A stretch of 64,000 nucleotides of DNA from Bacteroidota bacterium (GCA_003045895.1 PZPC01000022.1:3260-67259), one strand, 5' to 3'. Shown: positions 18,529 through 27,937, counted from the first letter of the stretch. Translations and numbers: made by a program. The notes: generated by a model not told the origin, from the letters alone.

Positions 18529-20598
18529 ATGATTAACAACCTATTAGCAGTTGCTGTTTTATTTTGCTGTACCCTCTTCGTCTGGAGTTGTACCAGCGAT
18601 CATAACAAAGATTCGGGTGCGCCCACCTACGATGAACCTCACCGCCCGCAGTTGCACTTTTCGCCACCCGCCAACTGGATGAATGACCCCAACGGGATGG
18701 TTTTCTTCGAAGGCGAATACCACCTGTTCTACCAGTACTACCCCGACAGTACGGTGTGGGGCCCCATGCACTGGGGGCACGCCATCACCAAAGACCTGAT
18801 TCACTGGGAGCACTTGCCCATCGCCTTGTATCCCGACGAGAAGGGCTTGATTTTTTCGGGCAGTGCCGTCGTCGACTGGGACAACACCAGTGGTTTTGGC
18901 CAGGGTGGCGAACCCCCGCTCGTCGCTATCTTTACCTACCACAACATGGCCGGCGAGCAAAGTGGCGCCAATGACTTCCAGAGCCAGGCCATTGCCTACA
19001 GCAATGACCGCGGACGTACCTGGACCAAATACGCTGGCAATCCGGTAGTAGCCAACCCCGGCATTCGCGATTTCCGCGACCCCAAGGTGATCTGGGACCA
19101 AGACACCAAACAGTGGGTTATGGTCTTTGCGGCCTACGATCACGTCAAATTTTACACTTCACCGGATTTAAAGAACTGGCAATACCTCAGTGACTTTGGC
19201 CAGAAATGGGGAACCCACGGTGGGGTTTGGGAATGTCCGGACTTGTTTCCGCAGGTCGACAGCGGGACCGGCAACAAAAAATGGGTGCTCCTGGTTAGTG
19301 TCAACCCAGGCTCGCCCAATGGCGGATCGGGTACCCAATATTTCATTGGTGAGTTTGACGGCAAGCAGTTTCACCTCGACCAGGAATTTATCACCCACCT
19401 GGGTACCAGGCGCGAAGTGGTGCCGACGGGAGTGGTGCTGGCCGATTTTGAAAATGGCTACGGTGACTGGGTCGCCACCGGCAAAGCCTTCGGAGATCAA
19501 CCGGCCAAAGGCACCCTTCCTCCACAAAATACCGTGACCTTGTTCCGCGGATCGTACCTGGCCAATAGCTGCCACGGTGGCGATGCCAGCACGGGTACGC
19601 TCACTTCACCTGCTTTCGTCATCGATCAGCCCTTCCTCAATTTCCAGACGGCTGGCGGCAACCACCCCGGTGAAACGGCGGTTAACCTGGTCATTGACGG
19701 GAAGGTGGTTCGTTCGGCAACCGGAAACAATAGCGAAAGACTGGCCTGGACCCACTGGGACCTGCAGGATTTGCAAGGCCGGAAGGCAAAAATCCAGTTG
19801 GTAGATAACCATACCGGAGCGTGGGGACACCTTTGTGCCGATCACTTCCTCTTGGCAGACCAGGTGGTACAACCCACCTATGAGAAAGCTGTTTGGTTAG
19901 ACTACGGCCGGGACAACTACGCCGGCGTCACCTGGTCGAATGTAGCAGAAGAAGACGGCCGCCGCATCTTTATGGGCTGGATGAGCAACTGGGATTATGC
20001 GAATGTGGTTCCTACCCAATTGTGGCGGAGTGCCATGACACTCCCACGGGTACTAACCGTCAGCAATACCCCAGACGGCCCCCGTATTTTTCAGTCTTTC
20101 CCTGGGGAATTAAAAGAACTGCGCGGACCAGCCCTTTCCACGACATCCACCCCCAACGACACCACCTTTGTACAAACGCTAGCGGTCGATCCCCGGCAAT
20201 TGGAAATTCGGTTTGAAGCTGCCATTAATGACGATTCCAAAAGTTCCTTTGGGTTCAAACTTTCCAATGCCGACGGCGAAAGCTACCGCATAGGCTACGA
20301 TGCGGCCCGTGGCGCGTACTTCAGCGACCGCACCAAGGCTGGGAAAATAGATTTCTCCGATCGCTTTGCCAACAGCATCCACTATGCCCCCAAGCAAATG
20401 AAAGGCGCGCTGGTGACCATGCAGGTGGTTTTCGACCGGGCCTCGGCCGAACTCATTGCCGACGATGGCCTGACAGCCCTGACGGATATCTTTTTCCCAA
20501 CGACGGATTTTTCCAAAATCGAACTCTTTGTGGAAGGGCAAAATATCCACATTCAAACCCTGGATATCTATCCGCTCGTCGGAATCTGGGGAAAGTAG
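18529..20598 (+). CDS. GH32 fructan hydrolase (levanase/inulinase-like) lipoprotein
   Basis: Glycoside hydrolase family 32 enzyme of 689 residues that should hydrolyse beta-fructosides such as levan, inulin or sucrose. The signal peptide ends in a lipobox with Cys at about 21 (VWSCTS), so it is probably a lipoprotein. Family motifs are intact: WMNDPNG (about 49-55, Asp nucleophile), FRDPK (about 181-185) and WECPDLF (about 233, acid/base Glu). An extra segment of about 140 residues (305-445, with DFENGYGDW and a lectin-like beta pattern) interrupts the propeller before the final blade (MGWMSNWDY); similar insertions occur in other Bacteroidota family members. A beta-sandwich ends the protein. 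There is no SusC/SusD pair, fructokinase or sensor beside it, so it is an isolated enzyme. Levan versus inulin specificity cannot be told. Confidence 0.93.
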   Translation: MINNLLAVAVLFCCTLFVWSCTSDHNKDSGAPTYDEPHRPQLHFSPPANWMNDPNGMVFFEGEYHLFYQYYPDSTVWGPMHWGHAITKDLIHWEHLPIALYPDEKGLIFSGSAVVDWDNTSGFGQGGEPPLVAIFTYHNMAGEQSGANDFQSQAIAYSNDRGRTWTKYAGNPVVANPGIRDFRDPKVIWDQDTKQWVMVFAAYDHVKFYTSPDLKNWQYLSDFGQKWGTHGGVWECPDLFPQVDSGTGNKKWVLLVSVNPGSPNGGSGTQYFIGEFDGKQFHLDQEFITHLGTRREVVPTGVVLADFENGYGDWVATGKAFGDQPAKGTLPPQNTVTLFRGSYLANSCHGGDASTGTLTSPAFVIDQPFLNFQTAGGNHPGETAVNLVIDGKVVRSATGNNSERLAWTHWDLQDLQGRKAKIQLVDNHTGAWGHLCADHFLLADQVVQPTYEKAVWLDYGRDNYAGVTWSNVAEEDGRRIFMGWMSNWDYANVVPTQLWRSAMTLPRVLTVSNTPDGPRIFQSFPGELKELRGPALSTTSTPNDTTFVQTLAVDPRQLEIRFEAAINDDSKSSFGFKLSNADGESYRIGYDAARGAYFSDRTKAGKIDFSDRFANSIHYAPKQMKGALVTMQVVFDRASAELIADDGLTALTDIFFPTTDFSKIELFVEGQNIHIQTLDIYPLVGIWGK

Positions 20599-20645
20599 CT
20601 GTCTTTTGACGTAATGACCACCCACCATTTCGCCAATAAAATAGT

Positions 20646-20653
20646 TACCTTTG
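20646..20653 (+). promoter_or_regulatory. Candidate -7 element for engB
   Basis: TACCTTTG, inside TTACCTTTGC, matches TAnnTTTG and ends 22 bases before the engB ATG. The same ten-base string occurs ahead of pyrR and the iron-binding lipoprotein gene. Confidence 0.5.
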
Positions 20654-20675
20654 CCCATTCAAGCGGAGTATAATT

Positions 20676-21272
20676 ATGGTCATTCAAAGTGTAGAATTTA
20701 AAGGGAGTTTTCCCGAACAACGGCTGGCGCCAGCCGACGGCCGGCCAGAGTTTGCCTTCATCGGCCGATCCAATGTAGGTAAGTCCTCGTTGATCAATAT
20801 GCTCGTTGACCGCAAAGACCTGGCGCGAATATCCAACGTGCCTGGAAAAACGCAACACCTTAATTACTACCTGATCAACGACAATTGGTACCTCGTGGAT
20901 CTTCCCGGCTACGGCTACGCCAAAGTTTCTAAAAAGCTACGGCAATCCTGGCGTCTGATGATGGATCATTACTTCAAAAAACGGGAAAACCTACAGTGTG
21001 TTTTTGTCTTGTTGGACAGCAATATCGGGCCTCAAAAAATAGACCTTGAGTTTATCAACTGGTTGGGCGAAATGGGTATGCCATTCGTAGTCGCTTATAC
21101 GAAATCCGACCGGATACTAGCGCCAAAGCTAACCGCTAATATCGAAAAAATCAGAGCGGCATTGCTGGAATACTGGGAGGAATTGCCCCCCGATATTGTC
21201 ACCAGCGCTACCAACCGTATTGGCCAGGAGGAAGTATTTCAAATCATTGAAGAAACACTCGAAAGGCTCTAA
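20676..21272 (+). CDS. engB: Ribosome biogenesis GTPase YsxC/EngB
   Basis: Essential-type GTPase that helps assemble the large ribosomal subunit in the cytoplasm. The 198 residues match the family's usual length. The GTPase motifs are all present: G1 GRSNVGKSS (30-38), G2 Thr in the GKTQ segment, G3 DLPGYG (about 75-80), G4 TKSD (about 144) and G5 SAT near the end. The ATG lies 22 bases after a good -7 element. The acyltransferase gene starts 3 bp after the stop codon, so the two are probably co-transcribed. Confidence 0.96.
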   Translation: MVIQSVEFKGSFPEQRLAPADGRPEFAFIGRSNVGKSSLINMLVDRKDLARISNVPGKTQHLNYYLINDNWYLVDLPGYGYAKVSKKLRQSWRLMMDHYFKKRENLQCVFVLLDSNIGPQKIDLEFINWLGEMGMPFVVAYTKSDRILAPKLTANIEKIRAALLEYWEELPPDIVTSATNRIGQEEVFQIIEETLERL

Positions 21273-21275
21273 CGC

Positions 21276-23024
21276 ATGGCTTCAGCTAAACCCAATACCA
21301 TCCTACCGCCTGTCATTCCGGATATGGAAGAATGGCCCATTTACAAACTCAGTGAAGATCGGCGCAATTTTGTCCAGGAAATTGAAGACTTTGCCCTCGA
21401 ACGCCTGATGGCAAAACCCACCCCAGCGGTGAGTGATCAAATTTCCAAAACCATCTACAACGAACGCATCCGCATTAAGGAAGAGCCCTGGAAGGTGGAT
21501 CCGCCTAAAGAAAAACAGTTCTGGCAGCGCATCAGCCAGCGGCACGTGCGGCGCGGGCTTGACGCTACCGCCGAAGAAGCTACGCAAAGTAACCGGGAGT
21601 TGCTGGCCTTGATCATTCACCGGTATGCGGAGGAGATTGTCGGGACTTTCCGCATCAAAACCTTCCTTTTTGCCCGCCGATTTCTCACCTTCTTCTTCAC
21701 GCGTTTGCTCAATACCGCAGCGCTGCGCAGTATCCGCGGTTTGTGGGGCACCAAGCACCAGCTGACGGAAAAACTGCTGGTCACCGGTGAGGTCGACAAG
21801 ATCCGCCAGCTTTTTAAGCAGGGAACGGTCGTCGTGGTGCCCACGCATTTCAGCAACCTCGACTCCATCCTCATTGGCTACGCCATGGACACCTACCTGG
21901 GGCTACCTTCTTTCAGCTACGGTGCGGGGCTCAACCTCTACAACACGGGCTACACGGCCTACTTCATGAACCGGTTGGGCGCTTACCGCCTGGACCGGCG
22001 CAAGAAAAACAGCATCTACCTGGAAACCCTCAAATCCATGAGTATGCTGTCCATCAAGCGGGGGGTCAACAGCCTCTTCTTCCCGGGTGGTACCCGTTCC
22101 CGCTCAGGCAGAATGGAGGAAAAGCTTAAACTGGGGCTCCTAGGCACCACCGTAGAAGCGCAACGCGCTATGTACCAGGAAGGGAAGTCTGAAAAAGTTT
22201 TTATTGTACCCCTTATCCTGGGTTACCATTTTGTACTGGAGGCAGAATACCTCATTGAGCAACACTTGCAGGAAATTGGCAAAGAGCAGTACTTCAAGAC
22301 CAGAGACAGTTCCTACAGCCCGCTCCGGGTACTGAAGTTTGCCTGGCGGGTTTTCTCCAAAGGCAACGATATCACCCTTTCCTTCGGACAACCCATGGAT
22401 GTACTGGGCAATCGCGTTGACGAAGCTGGCAACAGTTACGATTTGCACAACCGCCTGATAGATGTCAAAGAATACTTCCTCAATGCCCAGGGCAACATCA
22501 ACAAAGACCTCCAACGAGAAGCCGAATATACCAATCTCCTGGGCGAAGCGATTAGCGAACGCTATTTGCGAGACAATGTCGTGCTAACCAGCCACCTGGT
22601 GGCTTTTGCCGCTTTCGAGCTCCTGAAAAACCAGAATCCAAAACTCGACCTCTACGGTATCTTGCGGCTGCCAGCCGATGATTACGCATTCCCCAAACAC
22701 GCCCTCGGAGACGTGATTAACCAACTGCGCGAACGCCTGCTGGCCCTGGAAAAATTGAAACAGGTGAAACTGTCCGCAAAAATCCACGAATCGGTCGACG
22801 AAATTATCCAGGACGGTATTGTTCACCTGGGCACCTTCCACGTTTCCAACCCCCTGTATTTCGATAAGAAAGGACGAATTGTTAGCGACAGCTTTAAGGT
22901 CTTGTACTACTACCACAACCGACTGGACAACTACCGGCTGGAGAAATCCATCAACTGGAAAAACATCGGCCAGGAAGCCCTCATGCTGGAAGAAGAATTG
23001 TGGAGCCAGGAAGGGCGGTTTTGA
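21276..23024 (+). CDS. PlsB-like glycerol-3-phosphate / lysophosphatidate acyltransferase
   Basis: Lipid acyltransferase of 582 residues in the LPLAT (PlsC/PlsB) superfamily, acting at the inner membrane in phospholipid synthesis. The acyltransferase core is central: motif I HFSNLD (H-x4-D, about 191-196), an intermediate motif around NRLGAYRLDRR, and motif III FPGGTRSRSG (about 269-278). The N-terminal 100 and C-terminal 200 residues are helical extensions, making it longer than PlsC and closer to PlsB-like or DHAPAT-like enzymes. It follows engB by 3 bp. Superfamily placement is firm; glycerol-3-phosphate as acceptor is inference from size. Confidence 0.85.
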   Translation: MASAKPNTILPPVIPDMEEWPIYKLSEDRRNFVQEIEDFALERLMAKPTPAVSDQISKTIYNERIRIKEEPWKVDPPKEKQFWQRISQRHVRRGLDATAEEATQSNRELLALIIHRYAEEIVGTFRIKTFLFARRFLTFFFTRLLNTAALRSIRGLWGTKHQLTEKLLVTGEVDKIRQLFKQGTVVVVPTHFSNLDSILIGYAMDTYLGLPSFSYGAGLNLYNTGYTAYFMNRLGAYRLDRRKKNSIYLETLKSMSMLSIKRGVNSLFFPGGTRSRSGRMEEKLKLGLLGTTVEAQRAMYQEGKSEKVFIVPLILGYHFVLEAEYLIEQHLQEIGKEQYFKTRDSSYSPLRVLKFAWRVFSKGNDITLSFGQPMDVLGNRVDEAGNSYDLHNRLIDVKEYFLNAQGNINKDLQREAEYTNLLGEAISERYLRDNVVLTSHLVAFAAFELLKNQNPKLDLYGILRLPADDYAFPKHALGDVINQLRERLLALEKLKQVKLSAKIHESVDEIIQDGIVHLGTFHVSNPLYFDKKGRIVSDSFKVLYYYHNRLDNYRLEKSINWKNIGQEALMLEEELWSQEGRF

Positions 23025-23292
23025 AAATCGGAAGTCGGAGGTCGGAGGTGGGAAGTAAGGACCGTGTAAAGGTGTAAATGGGGAAAAGTGTAAACGGGGG
23101 GCGAGACCAACATCCGGCGTATCCATCCTCCCGCATGCGCTGCGAGCCGCCAACGCTGAAGACGTGGCAGGTTGCTGCGCTGCGTCGCCCACGCTGAAGA
23201 CGTGGCAGGTGCGAGAACCAACTCGAAGTGGGAAGTAGCTCGAAGTCGGAGGTGGGAGGTCGGAGATTAGCATTTAAAATCAATCCATTGGT
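23025..23292. repeat. Intergenic repeat patch with two copies of a dispersed 20-mer
   Basis: Gene-free. The sequence ACGCTGAAGACGTGGCAGGT occurs at 23153-23172 and 23191-23210, and close variants recur at 63607-63626 (inverted) and 63970-63989. The patch is bracketed by G-rich simple motifs built on AAGTCGGAGGT (near 23030 and 23240). It looks like an accumulation site of short repeats between genes. No coding sense is visible. Confidence 0.8.
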
Positions 23293-24192
23293 ATGTTACA
23301 ACAAAGCAACCCTAAGAATGATCATATTTTCATCCACGTGGGTGGAGCATTGCTACCGCGGGCGGACGCCAAAATAAGCGTTTTCGACAGTGTGGTTCAG
23401 GGCGGCGATGCCGTTTGGGAAGGAATTCGGGTATACAATGGCCGCATTTTTCACCTCGACCAACACCTGGAGCGGTTGCAGCTGTCGGCCCACGCGCTGG
23501 ATTTCAAGGGCGTACCCGACAACGCCGCCATCACCGAAGCCATCTTCGCTACCCTCCGGGCCAATGGCATGTACGACGGCGTACACATTCGCCTTACGCT
23601 CACCCGGGGCCAGAAAATCACCTCGGGCATGGACCCCCGGCTCAACCAGGCGGGTTGCACGCTGATCGTACTGGCGGAGTGGAAGCCGCCGGTGTATCCG
23701 CCGTCCATAAAATTGATGACGAGTTCCGTACGCCGCAATTCCCCCATGCACCTCGACAGCAAAATCCACCACAACAACCTGCTCAACAATATCCTGGCAA
23801 AGATTGAAGCCAACTACGCCGGTGCCGACGCCGGCCTGATGCTCGATACCGACGGCTACGTAGCTGAAGCCAACGGCGTCAACGTCTTTTGCATTCGCAA
23901 GGGCATGGTCTTTACGCCCCATGCCGACTATTGCTTACCCGGTATCACCCGGGCCACGGTGCTGGAGCTGTGCCACAAAAACGGCATTCCCGCCCAGGAA
24001 AAGCGCCTATCCCTCACCGAGTTCTACACCGCCGATGAGGTGTTCACTACTGGCACCATGGGAGAATTGACCCAGGTAGCAAGCATGGATGGCCGCCTCA
24101 TTGTCAACCGGCACGGACCATCGGTGCTGGAAGCGGTGGCTAACCATTTTCGGAAATTGACGGAGAACGAAGGGGTGGTTATTCCTAAGTAA
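23293..24192 (+). CDS. Class IV PLP aminotransferase (branched-chain type)
   Basis: PLP-dependent fold-type IV aminotransferase of 299 residues, like IlvE (branched-chain amino acid transaminase) or D-amino-acid transaminase. Visible features: early FDSVVQGGDAVWEGIRVYNG, the PLP lysine in DSKIHHNN (about 157), the EANGVNVF segment, LPGITRATVLEL, and the phosphate-binding TTGTMGELTQV near the end. The combination favours a branched-chain or closely related enzyme, but the track does not decide the substrate. It ends with a stop codon directly abutting the stop of holA on the other strand. Confidence 0.85.
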   Translation: MLQQSNPKNDHIFIHVGGALLPRADAKISVFDSVVQGGDAVWEGIRVYNGRIFHLDQHLERLQLSAHALDFKGVPDNAAITEAIFATLRANGMYDGVHIRLTLTRGQKITSGMDPRLNQAGCTLIVLAEWKPPVYPPSIKLMTSSVRRNSPMHLDSKIHHNNLLNNILAKIEANYAGADAGLMLDTDGYVAEANGVNVFCIRKGMVFTPHADYCLPGITRATVLELCHKNGIPAQEKRLSLTEFYTADEVFTTGTMGELTQVASMDGRLIVNRHGPSVLEAVANHFRKLTENEGVVIPK

Positions 24193-25203
24193 TTACAGGT
24201 GTAAAATACGCCAGGCCATTTCCTTGAGCAGTTCACCTTCGGGTTTGCCCGTGCTGTTGTAGCCCAAACCTTTGCTTTTCAGGTCGAACTCCCGCAACAG
24301 ATGAATGACCTCTTCGCTCTTGCGGGCCGAAAATTGGCGGGCAGCGGTACGGTATTCACGCAAAAAAAAGCCGGATCGCAAACCCAGTGCGCTTAGGATT
24401 TCCGGTTCCGGACGCTGCGCAACAGCGTGATACAAGTATATTTTGCTGAAGTAATTGTACAAACTACCAATAATGACCTGGATGGGGTGCTTGCGGGCAT
24501 TGGCGATAAAGTAATTGACGATGCGATTGGCTTTCAGGATATCTTTCAATCCCAGCGCTTTCTGCAACTCAAACACGTTGTAATCCTTGCTAATTCCGAT
24601 ATACTGCTCAATGTGCTGCTTACTCACCTCCGCTCCTACGGGTAAATTGAGCGCCAGCTTATCCAGTTCATTGGCTACTTTGGATAAGTTGGCCCCCAGG
24701 TACTCCGCCAGCAATTCGGCGGCGGCGGGGCCGGCCTTCAGCTTTTTACCCTTGAGGTAATCGGCAATCCAATCGGGCACCTGGTTATCGTATAGTTCTT
24801 TGGACTCAAACAAGACCGCCTGGGCTTTGACCGCTTTGCCAAATTTGGAATTCAGGTTGTACTTTTTGTATTTATGGCAAATCACCAGCACAGTCGACGG
24901 CGTCGGCTTTAGGATATAAGCCTCGAGGTCTTTTAACGTCTTCATATCCTGGGCCTCTTTGAGCAAAACGACCTGCCGCTCCGCCATCATCGGAAAACGA
25001 CGAGCGGAATCCAGAACCTGCAAATAATCGGAATCTTTGCCGTAAAGGGTGGTTTGGTTAAATGCTTTTTCGTGTTCTTCCAAACCATGCGCCTCAACGG
25101 CATCCGCGATGAGGTCAATGAAGTAACTCTCTGGTCCGTGCAAAAAATAAACCGGCGCAAAGCGCTTGTTCCTGATATCGGCAATAATGGATTGGTGGGT
25201 CAT
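24193..25203 (-). CDS. holA: DNA polymerase III subunit delta
   Basis: Clamp-loader delta subunit of the replicative polymerase; it opens the beta sliding clamp. The 336 residues match the family length. The start MTHQSIIADIRNK and the segment APVYFLHGPESYFID are typical of Bacteroidota HolA, followed by the AAA+-like fold without a working Walker A and a helical collar domain at the C-terminus (SEEVIHLLREFDLKSKGLG). No catalytic motif is expected. It converges with the aminotransferase gene with zero intergenic bases. Confidence 0.9.
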   Translation of the reverse strand: MTHQSIIADIRNKRFAPVYFLHGPESYFIDLIADAVEAHGLEEHEKAFNQTTLYGKDSDYLQVLDSARRFPMMAERQVVLLKEAQDMKTLKDLEAYILKPTPSTVLVICHKYKKYNLNSKFGKAVKAQAVLFESKELYDNQVPDWIADYLKGKKLKAGPAAAELLAEYLGANLSKVANELDKLALNLPVGAEVSKQHIEQYIGISKDYNVFELQKALGLKDILKANRIVNYFIANARKHPIQVIIGSLYNYFSKIYLYHAVAQRPEPEILSALGLRSGFFLREYRTAARQFSARKSEEVIHLLREFDLKSKGLGYNSTGKPEGELLKEMAWRILHL

Positions 25204-25253
25204 AAAATAATTATTTAGGCTGGCTCATTGGCCATCATAAAGCGTGGTCGCCG

Positions 25254-25769
25254 TTATTGGGCAGGTTGGGTCTCCTCCCCCTCTGTCTCTTCAAAAAAGC
25301 CCGTCTTGCGATTTTTCTGGACCCTGTTCCAGGGGAAATACCGGCCGTTCATCACCACGAAAATCCCAACGGGTAGCGTTTGGGCGAAAGCCAGGGCACT
25401 GCCCAGGTTAAAAAAACCGTCGCTAGAGGTACCAAAAGCGTAGGGAATCATTGCGCCGGTCAAGACCACAGTCTTATCGGGCACCCCATTTTTGGCCAAA
25501 AAGGTAGCCGTAGCAACCATCTTATCCGTTCCGTGGGTGATAATGATTTTGTCCGCACTGGCTCGTCGGCAGTTGTGTAGGATGATCTGCCGGTCGGCAT
25601 CCGTCATTTCCAGGCTATCCACCATCATCAGCGTTTTCACGTCAATATCGAGGGTACTGCGCCCGCGCTCGAACATTTTGGGTAAGTGCGTATCTTTAAA
25701 AAAAAGCTCCCCGGTAATCATGTTGTACTCCTTATCGAAGGTGCCGCCGGTAACGAAAATCTGTATCAT
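25254..25769 (-). CDS. Single-domain asparaginase-like protein
   Basis: 171 residues that match only the N-terminal catalytic half of type I/II L-asparaginases, which usually have about 330. The catalytic residues of that half are present: Thr10 in VTGGTFDKEY, Thr81-Asp82 in HGTDKM and Lys99 in DKTVVLTGAM. The usual C-terminal domain, which completes the active site across the dimer, is absent, and the reading frame ends normally after FPWNRVQKNRK, so this is not an obvious truncation. Short asparaginase-domain proteins are known in bacteria, but their activity is less clear. It is 50 bp downstream of holA on the same strand. Confidence 0.85.
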   Translation of the reverse strand: MIQIFVTGGTFDKEYNMITGELFFKDTHLPKMFERGRSTLDIDVKTLMMVDSLEMTDADRQIILHNCRRASADKIIITHGTDKMVATATFLAKNGVPDKTVVLTGAMIPYAFGTSSDGFFNLGSALAFAQTLPVGIFVVMNGRYFPWNRVQKNRKTGFFEETEGEETQPAQ

Positions 25770-25835
25770 ACAAAGAATGCTGTGGTGGTGATTGGAAAAG
25801 ACAAGTTAGGTTATTGTCCAAATACTTAAACGGTG

Positions 25836-27914
25836 TTATTGCTCCCCGACCTCAAATATACGATCAGGAATATTGGTATTAATCTGTAGGGACTCCAGTT
25901 GCATTTCCAAGGGATTATTATTGGAATCCGTCGAAACGGTGCGCCATTTATGGGGATACAACATCCCCGCCACTTCGCGGTAATCCCTGTAATCCGTTGT
26001 GACGATTGCGCCGTTCTCCGTACTCCGGGTACGGATCTTCAAGGCAGTAACGGTGTCGTAATATTCCTGCACCTGCCATTGATCACCCGGATGTTTAACG
26101 TTGATGATATGGGCAATGCGGCCATTTACGTTTTCCATCCCCCCGTAGGTCAATTGGTAGCCCAGGGCCTGGTAGCGGGCGGCGGGAAACAAGGGGTTGG
26201 CTACCTGCAAAGCAGCCAAAGCGGCGTCATCTATTGCCATCCGTTCACCTTTTTGGGTGATACGAACCTCCTTGCCGTTGACAATAGCTTCGCTGTACAA
26301 CTCGCCGTCCAGCCACAATTGCTGGCGCATTTTATGGCCTTCTTTTCGCTCCTCTACCTGGCGGAGCGGCAATCCATCCGGGGTCTGGCCCGTAAAAATG
26401 GTACGCAGGTCTCTGGCTTGCAACAGCAGCGCGCGCCCACCGATCGCCGCCAGGTAATTCTCGATGACCGCTGCTGGCTGAATGGTTTCCATTTGCAAGG
26501 GTGCCATCAACTGTTGCGTATCTCCGGCAGGGCTGAGGTAACGAACGGGTGACCGCGAAAAGCGCTGCAGGCCGGTAGCCAGGCCAGGGTCGCCAACGAC
26601 GACGACCTGAATTCGGGAGGGATCCAGGTAATAGCGGGCTATTTCCAGCACCTCCGTCGCTTTTATTTTTGCCAGGTTATCCAGGTAATTGGGGTAATAC
26701 GCTGGCGGAAGCCGGAAGCGAACCGTATTCATGGCCAGGGTAGCACGCGTGATTGGGTTGGCTAAGGACGTTAGAAAATCGGCTTTAACCTGCTCTTTAG
26801 CTGCCTGTAGTGCCGCCGGGTTGACCAACTCACTATCCAGCCGGGACATGGTTTTAAAAACCCCGGCCACTACCGTATCGACAAGCTCATTGGGAACCAC
26901 CGCAGCAGCCCGAAAGGAGCCCATCGTCGGATCGGCCGTCAGGCGGGCAACTGCCGTATATGCCGTTGCTGGATTTGCCGCCGGGTTCAGCTCGGGAAGG
27001 TCAGCCAGCCACTGTTGGTTGAATAAACGGTTCAACAAGTCGACCTTGAGCGCATCGGCGGAGTTGGGCTTTAGTTTTACGGAATAGCTTAAATCAAGCG
27101 CCGCCGACGGCCCGCCCGGCCAATTGACCAGGTGGATGACGGCCCCTTTTTCCAGGGGTGGCGTATCGAACAATTGTGCCACTGCTTTGCCGGGCACTTG
27201 CCAGTTGCCAAAATAGGTAGTCGCCAGCCGGCGGGCTTCGGCGGGCTGCAAATCGCCGACCAGGACCAGGTAAGAGACAACCGGGCGAAAATTGCGCCGG
27301 TGAAAAGCCTGGCAGGTGGCCGGGGAGATAGCTGCCAGCGATGCCTCCGTCGGTACCTCGCCGTAGGGATGGCTGGTACCGTAGCACAATCGTTTGGCTA
27401 AGTTTTCGGCAATGGCGGCTGGGTTTTGCTGATTCACCTGAAGTTGCCCCAGATAAGCGACCTGTAGGGCCTGAACAGCAGCGGGTGGAAAATCGGAGTT
27501 TATTATACAATCAGCCAGCAAAGCCAACAGGTTTTCTCGATCGCTACTCTTCGCACGGGCAACAATCCCGTGGCTATCCGTCCGGAAATCGGCCTCCAGC
27601 CGCTCAATGGTCCCGGCAATGGTTGCTCCGGAGCGGGAGGAGGTACCTGCCCGTAGCAAGGGCCCCGTTATTTCCCCAACGCCGCTGGCCGGATACGCCA
27701 AATCGAGCGGGTAATCGGCGAACAACTGAAAAGTTACCGTTGGTACCTCGTGGTCTTCCACAAAGATAACGGTGAGCCCGTTGTCCAGCTTAAAATTCAC
27801 CAGGTTCGCTACCGGTGACAATGGCCATCCGTTTGCTACTCCCTGAGCAATCAATCCTCCCCCGGCCACCTGGACCAGGGAAACCAGTAACAACGTGAAT
27901 AGTCTGCTCATCAA
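25836..27914 (-). CDS. M16-family protein without HxxEH, fused to a LolA-like domain
   Basis: Exported protein of 692 residues with a signal peptide (1-24, ending GLIAQ). Residues 30-460 follow the insulinase (M16) fold: LDNGLTVIFVEDHEVPTV at the start and the QVNQQNPAAIAENLAKRL / PYGEVPTEASLAAI segments in the middle. Where the zinc motif HxxEH should be, the sequence reads GVGEITGPLLRAGTS, so it is predicted to be inactive. From about 475 the protein changes to a region resembling outer-membrane lipoprotein-sorting (LolA-like) domains (YLAAIGGRALLLQARDLRT, then DYREVAGMLYPHKWRT). Inactive M16 subunits often pair with an active one, but no active partner is in this window. Fusion partner identity is moderately sure. 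Confidence 0.82.
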   Translation of the reverse strand: MMSRLFTLLLVSLVQVAGGGLIAQGVANGWPLSPVANLVNFKLDNGLTVIFVEDHEVPTVTFQLFADYPLDLAYPASGVGEITGPLLRAGTSSRSGATIAGTIERLEADFRTDSHGIVARAKSSDRENLLALLADCIINSDFPPAAVQALQVAYLGQLQVNQQNPAAIAENLAKRLCYGTSHPYGEVPTEASLAAISPATCQAFHRRNFRPVVSYLVLVGDLQPAEARRLATTYFGNWQVPGKAVAQLFDTPPLEKGAVIHLVNWPGGPSAALDLSYSVKLKPNSADALKVDLLNRLFNQQWLADLPELNPAANPATAYTAVARLTADPTMGSFRAAAVVPNELVDTVVAGVFKTMSRLDSELVNPAALQAAKEQVKADFLTSLANPITRATLAMNTVRFRLPPAYYPNYLDNLAKIKATEVLEIARYYLDPSRIQVVVVGDPGLATGLQRFSRSPVRYLSPAGDTQQLMAPLQMETIQPAAVIENYLAAIGGRALLLQARDLRTIFTGQTPDGLPLRQVEERKEGHKMRQQLWLDGELYSEAIVNGKEVRITQKGERMAIDDAALAALQVANPLFPAARYQALGYQLTYGGMENVNGRIAHIINVKHPGDQWQVQEYYDTVTALKIRTRSTENGAIVTTDYRDYREVAGMLYPHKWRTVSTDSNNNPLEMQLESLQINTNIPDRIFEVGEQ

Positions 27915-27937
27915 AAAAAATATTTTTAAAAATGCTG

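Noticed and set aside
23025-23292. CRISPR-like spacing of the two 20-mers
   Set aside because: Only two copies 38 bp apart, no regular array and no cas genes.
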